Shown here in pieces: positions 43,249 to 55,851 of a stretch of 64,000 nucleotides of DNA (its first letter is position 1; the number at the start of each line of letters is the position of its first letter). This DNA is from Rhizobium album (GTDB lineage: Bacteria; Pseudomonadota; Alphaproteobacteria; Rhizobiales; Rhizobiaceae). The notes below the pieces were generated by a model. That model saw nothing but the letters and a program-made list of their open reading frames with translations, did no database searches and had not been told where the DNA came from. The DNA is taken from contig NZ_QFBC01000002.1 in the NCBI RefSeq assembly GCF_003122325.1, positions 310,001-374,000 on the forward strand, in the 5' to 3' direction. A program made the position numbers and the translations under genes.

Positions 43249-44100
43249 TTATTTGTAGATCGGCTGCTGCAGCGGAATGTCCGCCGGGGGAATGTAGGCC
43301 TGCTCGGCGCAACCGTTGAAGATGTAGCGCATGCCGACGCGGCCCTCATGCGAGGTGAAACCCTTGTCGTAGCCAGGGCCGCCGTTCGAGGCGTATCCGA
43401 ACATCTTGCCGCCATCGACGTGGCGGAAACGATAGCCGACATCGGCCTTGACGTTGCAGGTAACATCGACCGAAGCACCGGCCATCAGGGCATAGGTGAA
43501 GCGCCAGCTGCCCTTGCCGCCATGCTCGACCGTACCGTCGCAGTTCGTCGGATCGCTGTCGGAGCACGAGGTGTTCTTCAGCTTGTCCCACTTCACGTAG
43601 GTGCCGCCGATACCGGCGCCGACGTAAGGCGTGACCGAACCCCAGGTGCCGACATCGACATAAGCGTTGGCGAGCAGGCTGAACGCGGTCAGCGAAGCGA
43701 CGTCCTTCGAGGTGCAGGCAAGGACGCAGGCGCCGAAATCGGAACCGCCGCCGCTGGTCGAGCCGTTGAACTTCGAGCGGAACATGTAGTCGAACGTCAG
43801 GTCGGTGCGCAGATAGTGGTTGACCTGGTAACCGACACCGGCGCCGAGCGTGAAGGCGTCGCGCAACGAAGAATGGTCGAAATCCCGCTCATACGAGTTC
43901 GAGCCCTGGAAAAACTTCGCGCCGCGCAGGTGATTGAACGAATAACCGGCATCGCCGCGCAGATACCAGCCGCTGGCCTCCGTGACCGTCACCGGTTGTT
44001 CCTCGATCGGCTGTATCGGCTCGGGCTGATAAAGATCAGCCGCGAAAGCAGAGGTACTCACGAGTAAGACGGCGAATGCGCCGAACACGCTCATCTTCAT
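43249..44100 (-). CDS. Outer-membrane beta-barrel protein (paralogue 2)
   Basis: A 283-residue precursor; ATG 44100 follows GGAGTTGAAGCT. It has a signal peptide (residues about 1-20, SAFA-ADL), then a proline-rich N-terminal segment (PEPIQPIEEQPV) and barrel strands clearly related to the neighbour (GWYLRGDAGYSFNHLRG, GAGVGYQVNHYLRTDLTFDYMFRSKFNG, WRFTYALMAGASVDVTCNVKADVGYRFRHVDGG). Unlike paralogue 1 it lacks a terminal aromatic residue and instead ends in a Pro/Gln tail (PPADIPLQQPIYK). Likely surface protein. Confidence 0.86.
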   Translation of the reverse strand: MKMSVFGAFAVLLVSTSAFAADLYQPEPIQPIEEQPVTVTEASGWYLRGDAGYSFNHLRGAKFFQGSNSYERDFDHSSLRDAFTLGAGVGYQVNHYLRTDLTFDYMFRSKFNGSTSGGGSDFGACVLACTSKDVASLTAFSLLANAYVDVGTWGSVTPYVGAGIGGTYVKWDKLKNTSCSDSDPTNCDGTVEHGGKGSWRFTYALMAGASVDVTCNVKADVGYRFRHVDGGKMFGYASNGGPGYDKGFTSHEGRVGMRYIFNGCAEQAYIPPADIPLQQPIYK

Positions 44101-44390
44101 AGCTTCAACTCCAGGTCCGTTTTGCAATTGGCTGGGTCGAAACCGGCCAATATTTCCAATTCGTTATGGATAATGAAGCGTAAAGGTTAAAAGCCGATTA
44201 AAAGAGGCTGCTGAACGCCGCGAGTTGCTAACGAAGCTGGTTAAAGATACGCAGAAAATATTGCTTCACGAAAGCTTAACCTAGCACGTCTTGCCTTCGT
44301 TCGCACCGATTGCCGCTTCCGTCTTTCCGCAGAAGCCTCGACTTCCATTTCCGAAGCTTCCCCCAAACGGGTGAAGACTTCTGTGCCGAA

Positions 44391-44684
44391 ATGAGGATGA
44401 TGAGACAGTCGAAGGATCAGCAGCCGAACATGTCCACCGGAATCCTCATTGTCGTCCTACTTTGGGCCCTGCCGGCTTTGGCCGGCGCTCTCCTGACCTT
44501 TTGCGAACAGTACAAGTCCGGTACGGAGAGGTTCTGGACCTGGGGCGCGGCAGGCGGCATCCTCGTCTGCCTGCTATGGCCGATCACCGTGCCGATCTTC
44601 CTGGTAACTTTCCTGCTGCACAACCACATCCTCATCGTCCTGGGCGGAAGCGAAGACGACAAGGCGCCTGAAGAAGGCCGGTAG
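44391..44684 (+). CDS. Small inner-membrane protein
   Basis: A 97-residue protein if ATG 44391 is used (ATG 44430 is also possible; neither has a strong ribosome-binding site). Two membrane helices (GILIVVLLWALPALAGALLTF and GAAGGILVCLLWPITVPIFLVTFLLH), followed by a charged tail. Function unknown. It is convergent with the LuxR-type gene. Confidence 0.6.
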   Translation: MRMMRQSKDQQPNMSTGILIVVLLWALPALAGALLTFCEQYKSGTERFWTWGAAGGILVCLLWPITVPIFLVTFLLHNHILIVLGGSEDDKAPEEGR

Positions 44685-44703
44685 GCTGCAAAGACATCGG
44701 CGT

Positions 44704-45798
44704 TCAGGCGATGGGCCGGATACTTGCGACAGCTGCGACGAAATCGGTCTGCCGGGACATGCCGGATTTGGCCAGGATCGCCTTGACGTGGCTGCGCACG
44801 GTTTCGGCACTGAGCGAGAGCGTCGACGCCGTCCCACCGACATCGTTTCCAGCCGCCAGCGACCGCGCCACGCGCGCCTCGGCCGGAGAAAGATCGAAAA
44901 GTCCACCGATCGTCTCCGCCGTCGGCACCCGCGTCCGGTCGACGGGCGTCACCACCAGAAAGAAGGCCGCCCGCACGAAAACGTCGCGGGCATCGCCAAG
45001 CACGGGCACGAGATGAACGATCGCCGGCGGCGCGTCCTCATATCGCGGCAAGGGAAACGAGCGGCTGGCCGACTTGAGATGTAGAGCACCCGACTGGAGC
45101 TGGTTGATGGCATTCGCCAGCACGTCGTTCGCCGGCACATGGGCAAACCGCAGCCGGTCGCGCGCGACGATGCCGATCTGCGGCGCAAACCCCTCCAGAA
45201 GCGTGTTGGCGAGCATGACCCTGCCATCGAAGGTCAGAACTGCGGACGGCAGGCCGGTCAGTTGCAAAGCCTCAACGGCAGCATTGATCCGTTCGAATTC
45301 CAGTCGGCTCGACATCATCGCCGCCCGGGCGAGATGCGGGCGCAACTGGTCTAGATAGGCGATAGCCGATTTTTCGACCGGTCCGGTGACTTTCTTCTTC
45401 TCGACGGCAACGATGATCCTGTCGCCGCTCGGCGTGCTAATGAAGGTCGACGTTCCGAAACCGTAGCCGAGCGGCTGCATCATGTCGGTAAAGATCGGGA
45501 TGGCGTTGTAATCGGCCTCGCTGAAATGTTCCGCCTCGTCGACAAAACCGAATTGTTCGATGCTGAGCAGTTTTTCGGCACGGGCATTCCGCGTCACCCA
45601 GCCTTCCTCGATCATCTTCTGCGTCATGTCCTCGAGCGCTTCAGATGCGAGCCAATGTGTGGTCGGCGAACTGGTGCTGACAAGGGACGTCCCCTGGGCA
45701 TTGGTGGCCTCGGCCATATGGTCGAGGATCTGGTACCAATTCTGCGGAAAGAAGGCCGCTTCATATATCTTTTCAAGTGTCTCAGCAGCAGAAAACAT
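44704..45798 (-). CDS. LuxR-type transcriptional regulator
   Basis: A 364-residue protein. The C-terminal about 65 residues are a LuxR helix-turn-helix (LSPAEARVARSLAAGNDVGGTASTLSLSAETVRSHVKAILAKSGMSRQTDF). The N-terminal region (residues about 1-170) lacks a receiver Asp and instead resembles a PAS/GAF-like sensory part with a conserved turn (PIFTDMMQPLGYGFGTSTFI); a second PAS-like part is near residues 180-230 (PSAVLTFDGRVMLAN). Ligand and targets are unknown. It is monocistronic with a clear start codon at 45798. Confidence 0.78.
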   Translation of the reverse strand: MFSAAETLEKIYEAAFFPQNWYQILDHMAEATNAQGTSLVSTSSPTTHWLASEALEDMTQKMIEEGWVTRNARAEKLLSIEQFGFVDEAEHFSEADYNAIPIFTDMMQPLGYGFGTSTFISTPSGDRIIVAVEKKKVTGPVEKSAIAYLDQLRPHLARAAMMSSRLEFERINAAVEALQLTGLPSAVLTFDGRVMLANTLLEGFAPQIGIVARDRLRFAHVPANDVLANAINQLQSGALHLKSASRSFPLPRYEDAPPAIVHLVPVLGDARDVFVRAAFFLVVTPVDRTRVPTAETIGGLFDLSPAEARVARSLAAGNDVGGTASTLSLSAETVRSHVKAILAKSGMSRQTDFVAAVASIRPIA

Positions 45799-45960
45799 AG
45801 TTGTATCCAGCGAGTCTGCCCTTGCAATAAGAAATAGAAATACAACCTGTTAATTGCATTATACGGTTTTTATTCCCGTTTTCAAGAAACGGCTATTTCC
45901 TTTGTTTATGCGTTGTTAACCATACGCTTGCGAGGATGATGATAAGGAATCATCAATCCG

Positions 45961-46293
45961 GTGTCTGCCATGCGCTTCATTCTGATTTTTTTTATTGCAA
46001 CGATTACAAGCGGGTGCGTCACCCAATTGAAGCCGCCGACCGCGGCCGATACCCGCGAGGCAGACTACATTTTCGTGGAAAAACAGGGTGAACAAACCTG
46101 TTACTCCCGCTTTCATCGCGGGCTTCCTGCTGACCGGGTTTGTACCGACGGCGACCGTCTTCGCTACATCAGGAATTTTGCGGACCGGGAAATTCCCGAG
46201 GTTCCACCCCAGGTGCTCGCACTTTTCCGGGCCATTCCCGCCCAGGCGGCACTGCTTCGCAAGGCGTCAGTTCCCGCCCCGATCATTCAATAG
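45961..46293 (+). CDS. Small lipoprotein
   Basis: A 110-residue precursor (GTG 45961; ATG 45970 is the alternative). A lipoprotein signal peptide is present with lipobox ITSGC (Cys at about residue 19). The mature protein is short and polar (QLKPPTAADTREADYIFVEKQGEQTCYSRFHRG). Convergent with the next gene, overlapping it by 7 nt. Function unknown. Confidence 0.72.
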   Translation: MSAMRFILIFFIATITSGCVTQLKPPTAADTREADYIFVEKQGEQTCYSRFHRGLPADRVCTDGDRLRYIRNFADREIPEVPPQVLALFRAIPAQAALLRKASVPAPIIQ

Positions 46294-46814
46294 ATGCGAA
46301 ACGGAATTCCGTTGATCGAATACATGCCGGCTTGTAGTCGATAGTGGCGAAAAGGTTTCCCGTCGGCGCTGATCAGAATTCCCTCTTTGCCCGCGAGATA
46401 GGCGTAGACCCGACCGTCACAACTGGCCTTTTCCGCAAAAGTCTGATCCGGTGTCACGAAGATATCAAGTTCCCGGCAGGCCGACAATTCTTCCGACACA
46501 GCAACCGAACCGGCTTCGTCGACGATGGAAACGATAAGGCTGGCATTGCGAAAAAGTGCGCCGGGTTCTCTCGTCTGGGGCTGGACTTCAAATTGTTTCA
46601 GGATATCGCGCGCCGTGAGCACCCGGCCATCCTCAAACTCGCGCCCGGCCGCCACGCCTGCGGTCCCAGGCGCATCCAGATGCATATCCGCCGACGAAGA
46701 GACAAACGCAAGGCTCAGCAATCGGTGGGATAGTTCGTCGGCGGAGGCCGCCTTGCTTGCCAGATAGAAAGCAGCGACGAACATCGGTAGAGCACAGGCA
46801 AAAACCGGTCTCAT
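46287..46814 (-). CDS. Exported hypothetical protein
   Basis: A 175-residue precursor; ATG 46814 follows AGGAGA. Signal peptide (FACALPMFVAAFYLASKAASA, cleavage about residue 24-25). The mature part has several Cys (SACRELDIFV, KASCDGRVYAYLAGKEG) and an acidic-neutral composition; no family recognised. Probably periplasmic. Confidence 0.68.
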   Translation of the reverse strand: MRPVFACALPMFVAAFYLASKAASADELSHRLLSLAFVSSSADMHLDAPGTAGVAAGREFEDGRVLTARDILKQFEVQPQTREPGALFRNASLIVSIVDEAGSVAVSEELSACRELDIFVTPDQTFAEKASCDGRVYAYLAGKEGILISADGKPFRHYRLQAGMYSINGIPFRIY

Positions 46815-46878
46815 GGCAAATCTCTCCTATCGTTAAAATGCCAAGGGCGGCGAAAGTCGCCGCCCTTGTTCACTTCGA

Positions 46879-47211
46879 TTAGCACGGAACCGGAACCAGC
46901 GTGACGTGCTGGTCCTCGACCATACGTTCCGTCTGAATGAAAACCGGCGCATTCCAGCGGTTGCGAATCTTTGCACCGTTGCTCTGCATGTTGCCAGACC
47001 AGCTGCGGGATTCTCCGGTCACCGGAATGCCGCGCGTATCGTACACATATGTGCCTGGGACCTTGCGGGCACGGTAACAAACATCCCGGTTCACATATTT
47101 CCTAGCGCTATACGTTTCAGCAGTTGCAACACCAGGCACCGCACTGAGGCCGACCAAGCTTGCAATCGTGACTGCTATTGCGGCTGTGGCTGTCGATATT
47201 TTACGCTTCAT
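46879..47211 (-). CDS. Exported small protein
   Basis: A 110-residue precursor; ATG 47211 is preferred over upstream in-frame codons because the signal peptide starts there (MKRKISTATAAIAVTIASLVGLSAVPG, ATA-ETY cleavage). The mature protein has two Cys (DVCYRARKVPG and a C-terminal VPC) and is strand-like (GTYVYDTRGIPVTGESRSWSGNMQ). No family recognised. Confidence 0.68.
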   Translation of the reverse strand: MKRKISTATAAIAVTIASLVGLSAVPGVATAETYSARKYVNRDVCYRARKVPGTYVYDTRGIPVTGESRSWSGNMQSNGAKIRNRWNAPVFIQTERMVEDQHVTLVPVPC

Positions 47212-47457
47212 AACTATTAATCCCTGTTTAATATTGTTTTCATGCGCCAGTGATGACGCAAAAACAGAATAATTATATGTATCAAAAGATGTCAATCTGA
47301 CAAAAATACTATATTCTTCTATAGTTAATCTCATAAATACAATAGAAATCAAATAATATACTTACATTATAGGGGAAATAATTATAACACGACCCTAGAT
47401 TCTCCGCTTCACCCAATTGGGTGAATTAAAAAAAATAATGGTGACATTCCGAAAAAA
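47212..47457. other. A+T-rich intergenic region
   Basis: About 245 nt much richer in A and T than the rest of the host part, with no supported gene. It lies upstream of the exported protein (47211) and downstream of the glmM terminator. It should hold the promoter for the exported gene; no clear -35/-10 pair stands out. A small palindrome CACCCAATTGGGTG is at about 47410-47423. Confidence 0.5.
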
Positions 47458-47489
47458 AAATGCCGTACCAACTGAGTGGCACGGCATTT
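47458..47489 (-). terminator. Intrinsic terminator of glmM
   Basis: Leftward reading: arms AAATGCCGT and ACGGCATTT with an internal CCA/TGG stem, followed by a run of nine T. It sits 34 nt after the glmM stop. Confidence 0.85.
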
Positions 47490-47522
47490 GATAAGATACT
47501 TTGGGAAAGAGGGAGCGGTTCT

Positions 47523-48875
<1,353 letters not shown>

Positions 48876-49134
48876 AATCTACCCTCGAAATGGGGCGCAC
48901 CTGCATCGGGTGCGCCGGTTGCGGGCGCATGGGCGCCATGGACAACAAACGGTGTCTGGCGCCGGCACGGCTTCCATGCGTCTGTGTGCGGCGGCTGTCT
49001 TCCGCCCGTTATCGGCGCTGTCATGCCACAAAGCGCGGACATCGGCACGTCAAATAACGTCAATATCCATTACATCGCGTTACTTATCGCAAGCTGACCG
49101 CCATGCAGTTATCCCGGCCGGAACCGGGCAAAAC
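48876..49134. other. Intergenic region between glmM and ftsH
   Basis: About 260 nt without a supported gene. It lies between the glmM start and the ftsH terminator, so it should contain the glmM promoter, but I could not place one with confidence. Confidence 0.5.
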
Positions 49135-49167
49135 AAAACCGCCCGGCTTTCGGCGCCGGGCGGTTTT
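49135..49167 (-). terminator. Intrinsic terminator of ftsH
   Basis: Perfect 13-bp arms AAAACCGCCCGGC and GCCGGGCGGTTTT around a 7-nt loop, 20 nt after the ftsH stop, ending in T residues when read leftward. Confidence 0.88.
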
Positions 49168-49186
49168 AAAAACGATCGAATGTGGG

Positions 49187-51127
<1,941 letters not shown>

Positions 51128-51226
51128 TGAACTCCCCGGAACCTGAATCGTCCACCTGCCATGCAGGCACAGGACTGTGCCTATAACATAGGGTTGCGGC
51201 CCGTTATTGCCAAGGCAAACTGCAAG

Positions 51227-52567
51227 TCAACATGCGTTTTCCGTCAACAAGTCGTGAAACGGTAACGCATATTCACCACGACCGAGACGAAGCGCCAGGA
51301 CATTTGCCAGTTTACGGTCGAACAATGGCAAAAAACGGTCGTAGGCGGCGAGAAAAACTTCCGTCCCGATCAAACCGCCGCCTCCCTCCGCCGAGAGCGG
51401 AAACGCAATGTTTCCAGCGCAAACCAACGGCAGCGCGGCGCAAGCGCGCCTTGCCACGCCAGGCGGCAGGCCATTGAAGAGATCCCCGTTCATGCCCTGC
51501 CCACCACTTTCGACCACGATCACTTCGGCACTGCCGTTGCGGATGAGAAAGCGGCCGTCCCAGATCGTTCTGTCGCCGGGTTCGACGCGCAGCGGCAAAA
51601 TATCGCGGCTCTCGCGCGTGATGTACAGGCCGTCGCGCCTGAGATCGAAAACCACCCGGCCGGCCGTCGTCTTCGCCGCGCCATCACCGTCGAGCATGGC
51701 CAGCAGCCGGTCCATCGGCTCCAGCGCCAGGCCATGCGCGCGGCCGCCGATGGCGGCTGCGACGGCGTTGAGGGCGTAGCGGCGGGTCGGGCGTTCGGTG
51801 GAGACAAGCGCCGCGCGGCTCAAAGCGGCGACGACGGATGCGGTCACGGTCAGGTGCCGGTCGAGAAAGGCCGCCGCCGCCTGCGACACGGCGGCGCGGG
51901 CATCGAGATCGCCGCCTGCCTGTTCCCCGCTGGCCGAAAGGGCGGCACGGATGCGAGCACGTTCATAAGCGGGATCGACATTCGACGGATCGTCGATCCA
52001 GCCGATGCCGGCCTCGCCCAGCACGGCGCGTATATCGGCGCGGCGGCAGGCCAGCAGCGGTCGCAGCAGCCAATGCCGGCGCAACAAAAGAACCGCGGAC
52101 GCCATGCCGGAAAGGCCGGCATTGTCCGGCGAGGCGTTGCGGGCAGCCCGCATCGCGACGGTTTCGGCCTGGTCGTCGGCGGTGTGGGCAGACAGGATGG
52201 CATTCGCCCCGAGTTCGTCGGCCGCTTCGCACAAAAGACGGTAGCGTGCTTCCCGCGCCGCGACAGACAATCCGCGCGCCGGCTTTTCGCCGCTCCAGAC
52301 CTTGGTGACATGGGCGATGCCGAGACGAGCGCACAACGCGGCGACGGCGCGCGCTTCCGCGGCGGAGGCGGATCGCAGCGCATGATCGACCGTGACGGCA
52401 GAAAGGGAAATGTGGGGATGGCGACCGGATCGCAAGGCCTGGTGAAGCAGAACGAGGAGACCGGTGGAATCACTGCCGCCGGAAATGGCGACGAGCAGGT
52501 GCGCGGGGCGGTGAATGGTGGTCAGCAGCGCATTGATGGCGGCTTGCGGAGAAAGATCGGCGGGCAA
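51227..52567 (-). CDS. tilS: tRNA(Ile)-lysidine synthase
   Basis: A 446-residue enzyme that modifies C34 of the tRNA-Ile CAT anticodon to lysidine. The PP-loop SGGSDST is at residues about 30-36, with the following HTADDQAET motif. Translation probably starts at TTG 52567, since no ATG fits before the PP-loop. It lies directly downstream of cpoB. Confidence 0.9.
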   Translation of the reverse strand: MPADLSPQAAINALLTTIHRPAHLLVAISGGSDSTGLLVLLHQALRSGRHPHISLSAVTVDHALRSASAAEARAVAALCARLGIAHVTKVWSGEKPARGLSVAAREARYRLLCEAADELGANAILSAHTADDQAETVAMRAARNASPDNAGLSGMASAVLLLRRHWLLRPLLACRRADIRAVLGEAGIGWIDDPSNVDPAYERARIRAALSASGEQAGGDLDARAAVSQAAAAFLDRHLTVTASVVAALSRAALVSTERPTRRYALNAVAAAIGGRAHGLALEPMDRLLAMLDGDGAAKTTAGRVVFDLRRDGLYITRESRDILPLRVEPGDRTIWDGRFLIRNGSAEVIVVESGGQGMNGDLFNGLPPGVARRACAALPLVCAGNIAFPLSAEGGGGLIGTEVFLAAYDRFLPLFDRKLANVLALRLGRGEYALPFHDLLTENAC

Positions 52568-52584
52568 AGGGCAACCAGCCGCAA

Positions 52585-53541
52585 TCAGCAGCTCAGGCGC
52601 TTCTGCTCCGAGGCGACCTTGTTGATCACCGCGCGGGATGCCTTGGGATAGCGCTTGCTGACTTCGCGCAGCGTGGCGCAGGCCGTATCGCGATTGTCGA
52701 GGGCCGCCAGCGACATGCCGAGCTTCAGCAGCATTTCCGGCGCCTTCGGCGATTTGCCATAGGTCTGGTGGGCGTTCAGAAAGGTCTTTGCCGATTCGTT
52801 GTATTTGCCTTGCGAATAGAGAGCCTCGCCCAGCCAGAAATTGGCGTCGGCGATCTTGGCGCTGGACGGATACTGCGCGATGTAGCTCTGGAATTCCTGT
52901 TCGGCGAGGCCGTAATCGCCGGAAAGCACGTGGCCGTAGGCAGCCTGATAGGCTTGCGCCTCGCTGCCGAGCGACGCAGTTTCCTGCGTCGCGCCGGTGC
53001 CGGTTGCGGGCGCAGTGCCCGAACCGTTATCGGCATTCTCGTTGATGGTGGCACGGACTGGATTGCCGTTGCTGTCGAGCTCGATCGAACCGAGCGTTTC
53101 CTGGGACTGGCCGGTCGCCGTGCTCGCCGTCGTGTCATTGCCGGTTTCGACGCCAGGGGTCGCCTGGTTCTGCTCGATGATCGTCGTCACATCGGTTTCC
53201 GGCGCCTTGTTCGTCTCGAGCGACCCGGTCTTCTTGCCGCTCTTCTTTTCCAGCTCCTGGAAGCGGAACTCGTTATCCTCCTGGGTCTTGCGCTGTTGCT
53301 CCTGCATCTGCAGCAGTTGGAAGCTCATCTCTTCGATGCGGCCGTTGAGCGTGCGGATCTGCTCTTCGAGCTCCTGGATGCGGATCGTCGGATCGGCGCT
53401 CTGAACGAGGATCAGAGGCTGGCGCGCATCTCCTGTTTTCACCGGTGCGTGGGGCACCAAGAGCGGCATGGAATGCGCCGTCGCCTGCAGGCCGCAAAGC
53501 GCTGCGAAACCGAGCATTCCCGCCACGACAAGTTTCTTCAT
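52585..53541 (-). CDS. cpoB: Cell division coordinator CpoB (Tol-Pal system)
   Basis: A 318-residue precursor; ATG 53541 is chosen, after AGGACAAAAGGAC, with the signal peptide KKLVVAGMLGFAALCGLQATAHS. An N-terminal coiled coil follows (residues about 55-105, EEQIRTLNGRIEEMSFQLLQMQEQQRKT), then a low-complexity linker and a C-terminal TPR-like domain (AYQAAYGHVLSGDYGLAEQEFQSYI, WLGEALYSQGKYNESAKTFL). It links Tol-Pal to peptidoglycan synthesis during constriction. It is downstream of pal. Confidence 0.9.
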   Translation of the reverse strand: MKKLVVAGMLGFAALCGLQATAHSMPLLVPHAPVKTGDARQPLILVQSADPTIRIQELEEQIRTLNGRIEEMSFQLLQMQEQQRKTQEDNEFRFQELEKKSGKKTGSLETNKAPETDVTTIIEQNQATPGVETGNDTTASTATGQSQETLGSIELDSNGNPVRATINENADNGSGTAPATGTGATQETASLGSEAQAYQAAYGHVLSGDYGLAEQEFQSYIAQYPSSAKIADANFWLGEALYSQGKYNESAKTFLNAHQTYGKSPKAPEMLLKLGMSLAALDNRDTACATLREVSKRYPKASRAVINKVASEQKRLSC

Positions 53542-53717
53542 GTCCTTTTGTCCTGTCATCGTGAATCGGCGCGCCTGTTCGGCGCGGTCAGGAGAGTTTT
53601 TCCAATTACCGTCAAAAAGCAACGGAGTTCGGCCAAAGTGTGGTGAAAAATACCGCCGGGACCGGCATTTCGGCCGATGGCGCCGCGACAGGGCCGCCGG
53701 GCCCCCTCCCCGCAACG

Positions 53718-53751
53718 AAAAACCCCGCCGCGGAGCGCGCGACGGGGTTTT
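53718..53751 (-). terminator. Intrinsic terminator of pal
   Basis: Arms AAAACCCCG and CGGGGTTTT around a GC-rich loop, 26 nt after the pal stop. Leftward reading ends in T residues. Confidence 0.8.
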
Positions 53752-53777
53752 GAACGGACATCCGGTGTTCCGGAAGA

Positions 53778-54320
53778 TTACATGCCGGCGCCGCCGAGGA
53801 CAGTAACGGCACGACGGTTCTGCGACCAGCAGGAAATGTCGTCGCAAACGGCGACCGGCTTTTCCTTGCCGTAGGAGATCGTCTTCATGCGGTTTGCCGG
53901 AACGCCGCGCGAAGCGAGGTACTGCTTGGTCGCGGCAGCGCGGCGTGCGCCGAGAGCGAGGTTGTATTCGCGCGTACCGCGTTCGTCGGCATGGCCTTCG
54001 ACGGTAATTGCATAGTTCGGATACTGCGCAAGCCACTGTGCCTGGCGGTCGAGCGTCTGGGCCGCATCGGCACGGATCGACGTGGAGTCTGTATCGAAGA
54101 AGATGCGGTCGCCGACGTTGACAGTGAAGTCCTGCGTCGAGCCGGGCGTGGCGGCGCCATTGACGCCGTTGCCGTTCAGGCCGAGGTCGTTGGCGTTGTT
54201 CGGAAGGTTCTTCTTGGAAGCGCAGCCGGCCAGAGCCAGACTGAGCGCCAGGGCAAGCACGACAGGGTTGCGTGCGAGGGTCTGCATACGGCTCGTCGCC
54301 ACGGTGTTCATACGGCTCAT
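53778..54320 (-). CDS. pal: Peptidoglycan-associated lipoprotein Pal
   Basis: A 180-residue lipoprotein precursor. ATG 54320 lies 10 nt after AAGGAG; a GTG at 54326 is closer. Signal peptide with lipobox ALAGC. The C-terminal OmpA-like domain binds peptidoglycan (GDRIFFDTDSTSIRADAAQTLDRQAQWL, TVEGHADERGTREYNLALGARRA). It anchors the outer membrane and works with TolB. Confidence 0.96.
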   Translation of the reverse strand: MSRMNTVATSRMQTLARNPVVLALALSLALAGCASKKNLPNNANDLGLNGNGVNGAATPGSTQDFTVNVGDRIFFDTDSTSIRADAAQTLDRQAQWLAQYPNYAITVEGHADERGTREYNLALGARRAAATKQYLASRGVPANRMKTISYGKEKPVAVCDDISCWSQNRRAVTVLGGAGM

Positions 54321-54464
54321 AGCCACGGATCTCCTTGCAAAGTCAAATTTCAGCGTTGCCAGACTCTAACCATTTTCGGTTAACCGGCATTCAACGCGTA
54401 TGGTTAATGAACCGCCAATTTTGTCCCGGAATCGTTCAGTCACAGGACTTTGCGGCAACAAAGA

Positions 54465-54486
54465 GGCGGGATGGAGACATCCCGCC
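54465..54486 (-). terminator. Hairpin in the tolB-pal gap
   Basis: GGCGGGATG and CATCCCGCC form a 9-bp stem with a 4-nt loop, about 40 nt after the tolB stop. Read leftward the following sequence is only moderately T-rich. It may lower read-through into pal rather than end transcription fully. Confidence 0.5.
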
Positions 54487-54526
54487 GCAAAGCAAGTTAA
54501 CGTTTGGCACCGCAACTGCAGCCGCC

Positions 54527-55834
54527 CTATTCGAGCAGCGGCGACCAGGCCGGGTCGGAGGCGAAGGCCGGCGACTTGACAACCTGCTCGTTGTAGCCGG
54601 TCAGGTCGATCGAATACATCTGCGGACCGCCGGCGCCGGCATTCTGGCGGAAGAACATCAGCACGCGGCCGTTCGGCGCCCAGGTCGGGCCTTCGTTGTG
54701 GAAGCCGGTCGTGAGGATACGCTCGCCGGAACCATCGGCCTTCATCACGCCGATGGAGAACTTGCCGCCCGACTGCTTGGTGAAGGCGATCAGGTCGCCG
54801 CGCGGCGACCAGACCGGCGTCGAATAGGAGCCGTCGCCGAAAGAGATACGGCGCTGGCCGGAGCCATCGGCACCCATGACGTAAAGCTGCTGCCGGCCGC
54901 CGCGGTCGCTTTCGAAGACGATCTGCGAGCCGTCCGGCGAATAGGACGGCGAGGTGTCGATCGCCGCCGTGGACGTCAGGCGCGTCGTGGTGCGCGAGCG
55001 CAGGTCCATGGTGTAGATATTGGCGTTGCCGTCCTGCTGCAGGCTCATGATCACCCGCTGGCCATCCGGCGAAAAGCGCGGCGAAAACGTCATGCCGGGG
55101 AAATTGCCGACGACCTCACGCTGCCCGGTTTCGAGCTGCAGCAGATAGACGCGCGGCTGGTTGCCCTCGAAGGACATGTAGGTGATTTCCTGGCGGTTCG
55201 GCGAAAAGCGCGGCGTCAGGACGATATCGTTGGAATTGGTCAGCATGCGGACGTTGAAACCGTCCTGGTCCATGATGGCGAGCTGGCGCTTGCGGGCCGT
55301 CTTCGGGCCGCTTTCGGACACGAAGACGACGCGGGTGTCGAAATAGCCCTGTTCGCCGGTGATCTGCTTGTAGATCGCATCGGCAATGATGTGGGCAACA
55401 CGGCGCCAGTTTTCCGGCTGGGTGTAGAACTGCTGACCGGTCAGCTGCTTGCCGGCAAACGTATCCCACAGGCGGAACTCGGCGCGCAGGCGGCCGTCAC
55501 CTTCCTGGGTGACGCGGCCGGTGACCAGGGCCTGGGCGTTGATGACCTTCCAGTCCTCGAAACGCGGCGCCTGGTCCGGATTGCCGATCTTTTCGATGAA
55601 CGCCGTCTTGCTGATCGGCGCAAACAGGCCCGACCGCTTGAGGTCGGCGGCGATGACCGCTGACACCTGCGCACCCAGATCGTTGCCGGACACGAAATCG
55701 GTCACGGCAATCGGCAGCGGCTCGACATTACCCTTGTTGATATTGATCTCGACGACCGCGCCGGCCGGCGCGGCAAAACCTGCCAGCATGCCCGCCAGGA
55801 GGACGAGGAGACGAATCATGGAACACTTCATCAT
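54527..55834 (-). CDS. tolB: Tol-Pal system protein TolB
   Basis: A 435-residue periplasmic precursor; ATG 55834 follows AAAGG. Signal peptide [19 protein letters not shown]. The N-terminal alpha/beta domain is followed by a six-bladed beta-propeller with repeated SPDG motifs ([36 protein letters not shown]), ending in WSPLLE. It binds Pal and TolA to stabilise the outer membrane. Confidence 0.96.
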   Translation of the reverse strand: MMKCSMIRLLVLLAGMLAGFAAPAGAVVEININKGNVEPLPIAVTDFVSGNDLGAQVSAVIAADLKRSGLFAPISKTAFIEKIGNPDQAPRFEDWKVINAQALVTGRVTQEGDGRLRAEFRLWDTFAGKQLTGQQFYTQPENWRRVAHIIADAIYKQITGEQGYFDTRVVFVSESGPKTARKRQLAIMDQDGFNVRMLTNSNDIVLTPRFSPNRQEITYMSFEGNQPRVYLLQLETGQREVVGNFPGMTFSPRFSPDGQRVIMSLQQDGNANIYTMDLRSRTTTRLTSTAAIDTSPSYSPDGSQIVFESDRGGRQQLYVMGADGSGQRRISFGDGSYSTPVWSPRGDLIAFTKQSGGKFSIGVMKADGSGERILTTGFHNEGPTWAPNGRVLMFFRQNAGAGGPQMYSIDLTGYNEQVVKSPAFASDPAWSPLLE

Positions 55835-55851
55835 CTTTGGCCTTTCAGCAC

